Made by a program: the position numbers and the translations under genes. A DNA stretch of 64,000 bases from Apostichopus japonicus (Eukaryota > Echinodermata > Holothuroidea > Aspidochirotida > Stichopodidae), in assembly GCF_037975245.1 (NCBI RefSeq), contig NC_092577.1:31943398-32007397 (forward strand). The letters run 5' to 3'. This document shows, piece after piece, positions 55,389 through 64,000 of this stretch (positions are counted from its first letter, which is position 1; each line of letters opens with the position of its first letter). The notes under the pieces are model-generated. The model had not been told where the DNA came from. It saw nothing but the letters and a program-made list of their open reading frames with translations, and did not search any database.

Positions 55389-55815
55389 TTTTGTAACTCT
55401 TTTCTTGTTGAAATGTCAAAATGTCACTTGTTGATCAAGACAGGTCTTCCACTTACTTTTGACAATAAAATGATAAAGTTCTTATAGGTCATCCGTTTTG
55501 TCTCCAAAATGTTTTGTGGATAACATTGCTTAAAATGGTTTCAAATGTACCTTCATGAAGTGATCTGCAAATGGAGGGGCATAAATATTTATGGATGGGC
55601 TGTAGGATGGATCCAAAATGTTACAAATGACTGGTGTTTCTGTGGGGTCGTTGAATGTGATCCCAAAAACAATGTTTAGAGGTCGGGTGGTGCATTATAC
55701 ACACTGAGAAACGGTATCTTATGAGGGTAGCTGCGGTAAATTAATTTCCCTCAACTATGCCTTCTTGCATTTTTGAGGGCATTCCCAGACCTTGAGAGTC
55801 CAACTCTCATCGTCG

Positions 55816-58800
55816 TCAGCTGATGGCATTATCTCCCTCTCTCTCCTTGTAAAGTTCTTGCACCCATTCCTTCACCTCAGGATGTTGGAACTTTCCTGAG
55901 AGAGATGAAAATTTGTATCGTAATCAGTCGTGCCTCGATCAACGACACAAACCTACCGGCTACTCCCCAAATAATTTTTTTTGGAAAGGAATTGTTATCT
56001 GCAAAGTGCTAACTATAAAAAGAAATATAACCTTCCATATCTAGAGCAAACCGGAATGGGTAAGAACAAAGTTCTAAATAACCCCTTAAATTTCTACAGG
56101 CTTGCTTTAATTCTCACAAAATTCAGACAAGCAAACCAGCATAAGTGGCAAAGCAAAGTGCAGCCATAAACAAAACAAAAATTGACAAAATGAAAGTATA
56201 TTGGTCTGAAAGAAAAAGAGAGAGCTTTGTCAACTTTGTAATTGCTTAATCGTATGTATCTATGTATGTATTTTAGATCCTCCTGCAAGCAGGAACTCGC
56301 GAAGAAGCCATCATTGGCTTATCAAAGCAGCAAGCTGACTGAAGTCAGTCTCTTAGATTCATATTTAACGTCCATGATTATGAATTGTAACTGGACGACA
56401 TACATTAATCTTGGAGTGACTCAATCTCGCTCGGTACCTTATGATAATAACCAGCTACACATGCCACTGAACACTTTATCAATTTATGAGGTAAAAGAAT
56501 GTCTCAATACTAACAACGTTTACTCCCTGAACCTACCTGCTGTACTGTTGAAGAAAGTTTGTAGGTCCCCTTTCCTCTGTTCTTTCTTCTCATACTCGTG
56601 TGCTTGTGCGATCATGTCAAACATGTCGAGGTCCTTCACAAACTTGGCTTCGTTAGTCTGACGAGCCTCGTACTCCTACATGGAATATGAAGAATGTGTG
56701 ATAATACCCGTCAAAGGAGAGTTCCAAATGCAGGCAGTCGATTCGTTCATTTGAACAACTGTGTCAATTTTCTGTACAGACTGAGTAAAGGACCACATAC
56801 TGGTTAAAGGCATTGAAGACTCGCCCCAAACAGCGTGCCATGCTCTGAAAAAGTTAACTTTCCCTTGCTTGCAAGTGAAGTGTTTCTCTTGTCGCTACAA
56901 AATGCAGACAGTAATGAAACGTGATACCTTGTTATCTTTAGCTGGACCTGAGATGTCCATCGCTGTATGGTTTGTACACTGTGCTGTGGGTATTGACCGC
57001 AGCTGTATGTACTGACTGTACACTAGTGTCTAATTACCGACGGTAGCAAGCTGTGTGTGTTTTTTTTCTGAGATCGATGGTGGTGTCTAACAAAGCTGTT
57101 ACACCTCATTCGAAACTAGGTCAGATTCTGGCATTAGACATTTCTTTTTGAGCGAGTCTTCACACCCTTTAAGCATGATAGTGTACTGTACATGTTATTT
57201 CCATGACATACAGATTTCATTAATCTATCTAACTCTAACTAACTCATTTTACTTCTTATTACGACTTACTTTGGCAATGCAAATATCAAGGTGAAAAAAA
57301 AAATAGATATGATAAAATTTCACAAAATTACCTCATAAAGTTGACAGATTTCTAAACCAATTTCCTTTGGCAACAGTGATGTCATTTTGGTGATTGCATC
57401 CTGCAGAAATAAAATGTTAAATGAAATAGACCTGTATTCATTTTGGAAGAAGAAATGTTCTAGAATATATTATAAGAATATATTATAAATTAGGAATTGG
57501 ACAGGATAAAGACATCCATGCATCATGAATGCAGTTCTATTTTCAAATTTAAGAATGCAATAACCAATAAATACTGTCATCAATATAATAAACAGCACAC
57601 GACAAGAATTTTCTCAAAACAAATCATTCATAAACAGGCGCGTAGCCAAGGGGGGGGGCAAAGGGGGCAGCCTCCCCCCCCCTTGAGCATATATATATAT
57701 TTTTTTAATGTTTTTATGATATCGCTAGCATTTTCAAAAGAGAAAGTGCTAAGATGCAACTTACAAGGCCTGGGAAGTGCCATTTCCAGCGCTCTGGGAG
57801 GCATTTTCAGTCAAAATTTTCTAGTATGCTTCGCGCCAACCATGGTGGCGCTACGCTTAGATAGTTTGCAATGCCGAATCTACAGTTTCGCCCCTCCCTT
57901 GGCAAATTCCTGGCTACGCGCCTGTTCATAAATATGCGTAAAAAGTCAGAGAAAGCCATGTGTCCACTCCGAGAATGTTGCATCCAAGCAGACAAGCCTT
58001 GGGAATAGGCTTCTGCTAGCAGATCCAATATTAAAAGATGAAAGAGGTTAGTGCTAACTGTAATTCAGAAGAAAAGGATAGCTGTACCTTTTCTTGCCGA
58101 TGTTTCTCTTCATCACTAATGCCCTGGGATGGAGAAACATCTCCTACAATTGCTTCAGCCAAATCATGAACAATTGCTAACTTCATGCATCTGAAAGAAA
58201 AGTGATTGAATAATTATGAATATTAACATTGCAACCACACATCCCACTGTAAATAGGGACTCAATAAAAAGCATCATATCTGTCAAAATCATCGTTTTAA
58301 ATAATACAGATAATAAACACCACTATCACATTAGTGAAGGCAAAATACTATAATTCTACTTCTTTTTTTGTTGTTGCAAGGAATGAGCCATTAATGAATA
58401 TATGCAAAAATGAATACAATGACAAACATTTGTTTCATAGTACTTTCCCCCACCTCCCCCTCCCACCTCCAACCAAATATTAACATGCTTAAATGTGTTC
58501 ATAGATTTCAACGACCTTTCATTGACCTTGGAAGTACAGTATCCAGGATATATTTCCAAAATACAGCAAATGTTTAACTTGTAACACATTTTGGTGGAGG
58601 AAATACCTTGGTGCCAGTAAAGACATGTCTATTGAAGTATGAACTAGCTTATATGAAAGTATCTGGATGTAATACTGATAATTTTTATTAATTTCCTCAC
58701 CGTTCTTTATTCAAGCCCTCTTTATTAGTAATCAGCATAGTCATGACTGCCATTCTGTACATATGATCAGCCACACTTTCAGGTTCACATACACCATTTT

Positions 58801-59527
58801 CAACCCATCCTGTCCTTTGAGTATCCTGAGGAGGGACATTACACAAACATGAGTATTATGTTTTATAAATAAATTGATTGAAAGCTGCCTGTTGAGTTCA
58901 AAGTGAAGAGAATGAAAGGGCATAGATTATAACACCAATTGTTAGATTGCATCCAACAAGTTCACTCATATAAATGATGCAGCACCTTAAATGTCTATCA
59001 TGCTTGAGAACTATAACAAGTCAATCATGTCACTTGGCGGAAAATGTTGTGAACAGGTCAAAATAATTTAGATCAAAGAAAAGTCAAAGTAAAATCCTCA
59101 AAGTATAATCTTTTTTAGCCTCTAAATATCCCTGCCCTCCTCCACCCCCTCCCCGGCCCTACTTCCACACAATTCCACATTTCTGCCTGCAGAACATAAA
59201 TTTCTGTAAGGGTACTAAGGCTATCTTTTGTAGTCTTGGTCCATATATACGTACTTAGGCATAGTTCTGAACCACTCGGTCTGCAACATTTGCCAAGTTT
59301 GTAACTGCAACAAATTTATCGGGACTGCTAACTATTGTAATTTTGTCCGGAATGGACTATATTCTTATGTACATTATATCCTAACAGTATTCAGTAACAT
59401 ATGCCTAGCTAGCCTAGTACAGTAGTAGTAACACTAGTAACAATTGGGCTAGGCCTACCTTCAGTTTTCCAGTTATGTGAATGAATTGCAAGATGTTGCA
59501 CGTTTGAGATTTGACTCTATCGTCCAT
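55816..59527 (-). CDS. HDDC2: HDDC2, HD-domain 5'-deoxynucleotidase, complete
   Basis: HD-domain metal-dependent phosphohydrolase of the YfbR/HDDC2 family, expected to dephosphorylate deoxynucleoside 5'-monophosphates. Coding exons: 59459-59527, 58701-58825, 58088-58190, 57332-57400, 56537-56675, 55816-55895. They sum to 585 bases, 194 residues plus stop (human 204), and all junctions are in phase with GT-AG introns. Metal ligands fit the HD pattern: His44 in ESVADHMYR, His73-Asp74 in IVHDLAE, and a C-terminal Asp139 in KFVKDLDMFDM; Glu77 and Asp82 are also family positions. The C-terminus retains NSTAGKFQHPEV. The ATG is the first after an in-frame stop 10 codons upstream. Intron 3 carries a hAT-type MITE and intron 5 a SINE fragment. 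It is divergent from MRPS28. Confidence 0.96.
56268..56425 (-). mobile_element. 5'-truncated SINE in HDDC2 intron 5
   Basis: Read on the minus strand it matches the body of the SINE at 61183-61405 (gagtcactcc, tgtatgtcgtccagttac, tcttcgcgagttcctgc, aggaggatct) but lacks the tRNA-like head before the B box. Confidence 0.85.
57065..57175. repeat. Dispersed repeat, copy 2 (inverse of 31875-31985)
   Basis: Holds gatcgatggtggtgtctaac, gttacacctcattcgaaact and gagtcttcacaccctttaa, the reverse complement of the 31.9-kb copy. It lies in HDDC2 intron 4. Confidence 0.7.
57635..57924. mobile_element. hAT-type MITE, 290 bp, in HDDC2 intron 3
   Basis: Terminal inverted repeats CAGGCGCGTAGCCA and its complement, flanked by a perfect 8-bp direct duplication TTCATAAA (57627-57634 and 57925-57932). 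It contains G and C tracts near the left end that can pair with each other. It has no coding capacity. Confidence 0.88.
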
Positions 59528-59824
59528 CTGTTTCTTTGATGGTGTTTTGTGATTATGTAGCTATGACTTGCATTAATGATGCAATAACTGCTGGAAATCT
59601 TCTACAGTACTTTCAACAGTTTACGAAGCGATTTCTCACTCCCAAGTTAGTAAGCTAGTAATACTAGTACAAGTACGAATACAACTTATGTTACAATACG
59701 ACACATGTTAGTTATTGCGCAACTTGTTGTTCTGCCACTGTCCAATCATGTTTCAGGTTAGTCCAGTACAAGCCGACGAACGAATGGTATACACATTTCT
59801 ATTGGCTTTTAAAGAAGTATCAAA
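59528..59824. promoter_or_regulatory. Bidirectional promoter, HDDC2 (minus) and MRPS28 (plus)
   Basis: Only 297 bp separate the two start codons, so both transcripts must initiate here. No TATA box is placed; a CCAAT-type ccaat lies at about 59741-59745. The MRPS28 start has a favourable context (caaaATGgc). Confidence 0.7.
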
Positions 59825-61119
59825 ATGGCGGCCTCCATAGCAATGGGCAGACCCTTCAGTTGGTTGAGACTGTTTTCCTTCAAGCGTAACAATGGATTAC
59901 TTATGACACAGTTCCAAGTATCCAATACAAGGAGTAAATCAGAAGATTCTGTGAGCAATACAACTGATGGAAAGGAACCTGCCGTTACAGAGAATTCGCA
60001 TGTCAATGACAAAGTTGAACTTACCGGCTTTGCGAAAGCTTTCGCAAAACAGGTCCAAGCAATGGAAGATACAGCAACTGACAGTGGTCATGCTGAAATA
60101 TCGTTTGCAACGTTGTTAAGGAACTCACCACATATTCATTTGGGAAACCCCAGAGGACAAACAGTTATCGGGAAAATCTTTCACATAGTTGGAGATGACT
60201 TGTATGTTGATTTCGGTGGAAAATTCCATTGCGTTTGTAGACGTCCCCAAGAAAATGGAGAGTAAGCGCAATATGTCCTAAAATGTCAGCTTAATTTGTA
60301 CTGTAGCCTAGGCCTAGGCCTAAACTAAACTTTAAAGTGCTGTTCCACTACCTCTCCCAATAAACCTGTAACAACTGACTTATTTGATAAGTGAAAGTGA
60401 ACAAAGCTAGACAGTTCTGAACAGAGGTCCAATATTATGGACTTGACATATTTTATCACATGGAATAATGTATTTGCTGTCATTTAGGCTACTGTTTGGG
60501 GTGCACTGATGGCATCGATGCAAGGGCCTAATCAGCTGCTCATGTAATATAATAGTGACAATATAGCAATGTAAACAGACATTCAGGATCAATCTTAATC
60601 CTTGGAAAGCAAAAGGAAAGTTGCACTTTCCCCTAGGAAAATTGAAGGGGGTTTGGTGGGAGGGGGGAGTCTCGGTCACAGAAAGTTGTGCAGGACTTCT
60701 CATTCATGACATAACTTGACTCCAAAGTTTGGTTAAATACCCTTTGAACCCTATTGAATTTAGTCTGGCATATGTTTTGGTAGTCTGGCTATGTGTTTCA
60801 AACAGTAGATTACCAAAGATTGTGTGCACCTATGGCAATATCCTGGAAATTTTACTCCTCTTGTATCTAGTTGCATTTACACAATGTTACATCCAAGCCC
60901 TATAAATTTGAGAGGATTTGATGAAATTTTATTGCTTCTGCCTTCACACTAACCTCAACTTGTTATTTCGTTTTCCCCATCAGAAAGTACCTTCGTGGAA
61001 CCAAAGTCAGACTAAGATTGAAAGATCTTGAATTAACAGACCACTTTATCGGAGCAACCAGAGATATTAGCTTATTGGAGGCAGACGCAGATCTTTTGGG
61101 GCTTGCACAGAAACTATAA
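59825..61119 (+). CDS. MRPS28: MRPS28, mitochondrial small-subunit ribosomal protein, complete
   Basis: Component of the mitochondrial ribosome small subunit (bS1m/MRPS28 family). Two exons, 59825-60261 and 60984-61119, total 573 bases, 190 residues plus stop (human 187). The N-terminus is rich in Arg, Lys and hydrophobic residues without acidic ones ([20 protein letters not shown]), as expected of a mitochondrial import signal. The conserved C-terminal half has [26 protein letters not shown] and, across the splice junction, [19 protein letters not shown]. The intron (60262-60983) is GT-AG with a typical pyrimidine tract (ttttccccatcag). The middle, residues 35-85, is not conserved. A SINE lies 63 bp after the stop codon. 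Confidence 0.95.
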
Positions 61120-61182
61120 TTAATGTATGATGTTACCATTACTCCTGGTCATTTTTGGGAACAAATCTTCCATCAATGTGGG

Positions 61183-61405
61183 GTGGAGTGTTAGCTCAGT
61201 GACTAATGCTAGTGCCTTTCAATCATAAGGTCCCGGTTCGAGTCACTCCCAGATTAATGTATGTCGTCCAGTTACAGAGTTGTTGACAATTAACAAATCA
61301 TGGACGTTAAATATGAATGTAAGAGACTGACTTCGGTCAGCTTGCGGCTTTGATAAGCCAATGAGGCTTCTTCGCGAGTTCCTGCTTGCAGGAGGATCTA
61401 AAAAT
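61183..61405 (+). mobile_element. Full-length tRNA-derived SINE downstream of MRPS28
   Basis: The head ggagtgttagctcagtga (A box) and ggttcgagtcactcc (B box) can close a tRNA-like acceptor stem GGAGTG/CACTCC. The body contains gactgacttcggtcagcttg and ends in ggaggatctaaaaatacat. The head alone also appears at about 20627-20645. Confidence 0.85.
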
Positions 61406-63500
61406 ACATATAATACATCCATGCATACAATGTAAAGCTAGTGAACATGCAGCAATTTATTCTCAGACTTATTCAAAAATTGAGTTATACAACAACAAAA
61501 ATTAAGATTTCAGCTGATCCTAAATTATGTAACATAATTGTCTCACCAATTTGTACCAGATATGGTGGACGCTCGCAGATGACTGTTTCGAAATCCAGGA
61601 TGTCAACGATATGTCGTCTATACCAACCAAGCCACATGAGTTATGAATAGCTGTGTTGGATCAGCATTGTATACGCTGATGTGAATTTCAATGCCTTTCT
61701 TTTCATGGTTTTTCCTGTTTGCTTATATAAATTAATTGCTAGATAACTTAGGCTTAGGTTTAAAGGCTTTTTTGAAATGATTGGTAGAATACAGGTTTGT
61801 CCTGTTGCCAGGGCACCATGTCAGGGGCATGAAAATTGTCCTCTTTCAGAGAGGGTAGCGGTTTATTCTCTCCTGATTCAGAGGTTGTGTTTTGCTTGAG
61901 ATAACCCTTTGCATATTTTGTCACATCCTAGCCATTTTCTGTGTCTTTATAGACTGGCCACATACACAAAAGTTGGACTAGGATTTAATAATTAATTGAA
62001 ATTCGAAAGTTCTGGACTCAGGAGGAAGACTTCTTGTAGAAATTTTGCAAGCTCTTAAGGGTGGTCAGGTTGGGAAGGGAAGAGAAGGGCAGAGGTTGAG
62101 AGTAAAGATTTATTTTCTCACTCCACAATAATGTTGTGGGTATCTTTCAATAATTCCTATTGTTGTTCATAAGCTGCGAAAGTTTCATAAATCACTCTGC
62201 TACAAAGTGGAAGCTCTTTGTTTCTGTGCTTTTGTTGTTTTTCTGGGGTTTCTTAGATACTGTTTAGCTGTATTGATCAATGTTATAATAGCAAATAAAT
62301 CAAGGAAAACTTTAAATCAATTACTCATTAATTTGTACCCATACATCCATTTTAGCCTAAGATATTACTTCCCCCTTTCCCCAACAAGAAGATTGCTGGG
62401 TATGTAATCTACTTATGTCTGCAGAACGAGTTCCATTTAATCTAGACATACCGTTTGAAGCACTGTCCTATTGACCCTTTGTGGAAATGAGAACACTGAA
62501 GTCAATCAGTGTTTCATCCAAACAGTGTAGAAATTTAAACCAATAATGGCCTATGGTCAAAACGTATCCATCTCCGTTTACAATCATGAACAATCCTTCG
62601 CTGAGATTTGCTTGACCTGAAGTGACCCTCTGTAATGACTTCGAATAATTTGAACGGATTTTGAAGGGTCCAAGACTATTTTCTCTTTCAAAATCTGTTT
62701 CATGATTGCACAGTACATTTTCCATTGTTGATTTACTTAACATAAATTGGGAAGTTTAGAAGTTGTTGCACTTTTTGGACTCTTAAGTCTTTTAATCATT
62801 AACTTGTGGCCGATGCTTATAAAGAGCATAAACCGTATGACCATTTCGCTTTGACTAATGACTTGTGGTTTCAACTTTTGTTCCTGCACCTCTCCTTCCC
62901 TTTACAACGTTCGTGCTACGACAACGTCTCAATTATATTTGACGTTGAAGTCGCAGTACAAAGTTCAGCAGCTGCGATTTGAAACAAAGAAGTTATAATT
63001 TCCAAGTGGTTTCTACTGTATTAATACTACGAAATACATTTAAGATGGAAAATGCCACAAGAAAAAAAAGGGGGGGTGGTAGGTACAAGTTGTACTCGAA
63101 AAGTGAGACATAATTTTGTACGACATTTGTAACAATGACACCGCGTGACCTAGTATGTAAACAAATCATCCGTGAGAACACTTGTCAAAGCGTCTCGCGT
63201 GCCAGATAAGCGAGTGGCGCTCACTTTTCCATGAAACCAAGAAGGTCCGTCTATCATAATCGTTTACACTCATCCATGCGTTTGTAACGGGTAGCGAAGT
63301 TTGAAACAAATAATTAAGAATGAAAGAGTTGACTCAATTATTGGCAGAGCTATTTCAAAATAGCCCTATGTATAAAGTTTTGGAAACGGGGGAGAGTGCA
63401 AAGTCAAGGTTTTATCCAAACACTGGCGTTTATAATACACTGTTAAGTATAAGTATTCATCAGAGCGGTTGTCCTTTACTGGCAGTTAACATTGATTAAG
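61406..63500. other. Intergenic, no gene seen
   Basis: About 2.1 kb without a recognisable exon, RNA gene or known repeat. Short open frames (for example 62468-62743 minus) have no recognisable motif and no splice-site support. It may include the 3' untranslated region of MRPS28; an AATAAA occurs near 62294. Confidence 0.5.
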
Positions 63501-63644
63501 CGTGACTCCGGATGCGCATAAAGAAGTCGCATGTAAAGCCGTATACCGTGACAGGCACTACTGAACTCTCACATGAGTGCAGGGGTTGTATTTTGGTTAT
63601 TCCGTGCCCTATGGGATACCAGAAAAGAGTCGAAGATCATGCAG

Positions 63645-63745
63645 TGCCATGGGCGGCGATCCTGGGGGGGATGGGGGGGATATATCCCCCCCATGAAAAT
63701 GGGTGGAGGGGATGTAATACACCATATCCCCCCCACCAAATGCCA
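63645..63745. repeat. Dispersed repeat, copy 2 (related to 3557-3665)
   Basis: ggcggcgatcctggggg followed by alternating g-rich and cccccacc blocks with a central tatatcccc. It is self-complementary, like the copy at 3.6 kb. Nothing else is seen to the end of the window. Confidence 0.45.
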
Positions 63746-64000
63746 GGAATAAGAATATTTTCATGCCTTCATTTATGCATCATCGCGAATGTACGGCTCT
63801 TTTTAGCTTCATTTCTCGCCTATACCATAAACGCAGTGCGATCTTTTCAAATAAACCGTCTTTATAAAGCAAGAATAGTTGACTGTAGGCTTCATTGGCC
63901 CTATAACAACAAAATGTATTATTGCGCCCACGGTATTGATATAGTACATATATGCACCCTCATAGTATTCATATAGGCCCTATAGTAGGCCTACACACGT

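Noticed and set aside
56242-56661. 139-residue plus-strand open frame
   Set aside because: Made of an antisense SINE fragment and the antisense of HDDC2 exon 5.
61183-61250. Possible tRNA gene with A and B boxes
   Set aside because: It continues into a SINE body found again at 56268-56425; the anticodon arm is irregular.
63512-63976. 154-residue plus-strand open frame near the right edge
   Set aside because: Crosses a dispersed G/C-rich repeat, has no recognisable motif and is followed by no splice structure.

Overview
The window is nuclear DNA of an animal, most likely a marine invertebrate deuterostome (echinoderm or hemichordate grade). All genes are split by GT-AG introns, the proteins sit closest to vertebrate orthologues recalled from memory, and the introns are packed with tRNA-derived SINEs, MITEs and local tandem arrays. 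No bacterial, organellar or viral gene is recognisable. The species itself cannot be read from the sequence.

Five protein-coding genes can be reconstructed exon by exon. (1) A CYP2-like cytochrome P450 on the minus strand (382-2447) is cut by the left edge. (2) TRAPPC9 lies on the minus strand (10545-34160), with 22 coding exons that sum to exactly 1140 codons. (3) RPN2, the ribophorin II subunit of oligosaccharyltransferase, lies on the plus strand (36615-54002), with 17 coding exons summing to exactly 634 codons. (4) HDDC2 lies on the minus strand (55816-59527), with 6 exons and 195 codons. (5) MRPS28 lies on the plus strand (59825-61119), with 2 exons and 191 codons. TRAPPC9 and RPN2 are head to head, RPN2 and HDDC2 tail to tail, and HDDC2 and MRPS28 head to head across 297 bp. 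The products act in different places (microsomal oxidation, Golgi trafficking, ER N-glycosylation, nucleotide metabolism, mitochondrial translation), so no pathway joins them.

Between the P450 and TRAPPC9 (2.5-10.5 kb) there are two satellites, a 52-bp unit (3.8-6.35 kb) and a 101-bp unit (8.7-10.2 kb). Both carry a second-level periodicity. MITE-like elements lie between them. From 61.1 to 64 kb only a SINE and dispersed repeats are seen.

The most unusual signal is in TRAPPC9. In three different introns (1, 9 and 20) the tandem or near-tandem repeat carries a copy of the 3' end of the exon just upstream together with its 5' splice site, giving rows of pseudo-donors. RPN2 shows a different oddity: one roughly 150-440 bp repeat occurs six times, only in its introns and always in the sense orientation, with an internal inverted repeat that shows a compensatory change. 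One copy is split by a 1017-bp hAT-type element with a perfect 8-bp target duplication, and another copy preserves the empty site. Hammerhead-ribozyme-like motifs occur in a dispersed repeat at 10.9 and 31.4 kb.
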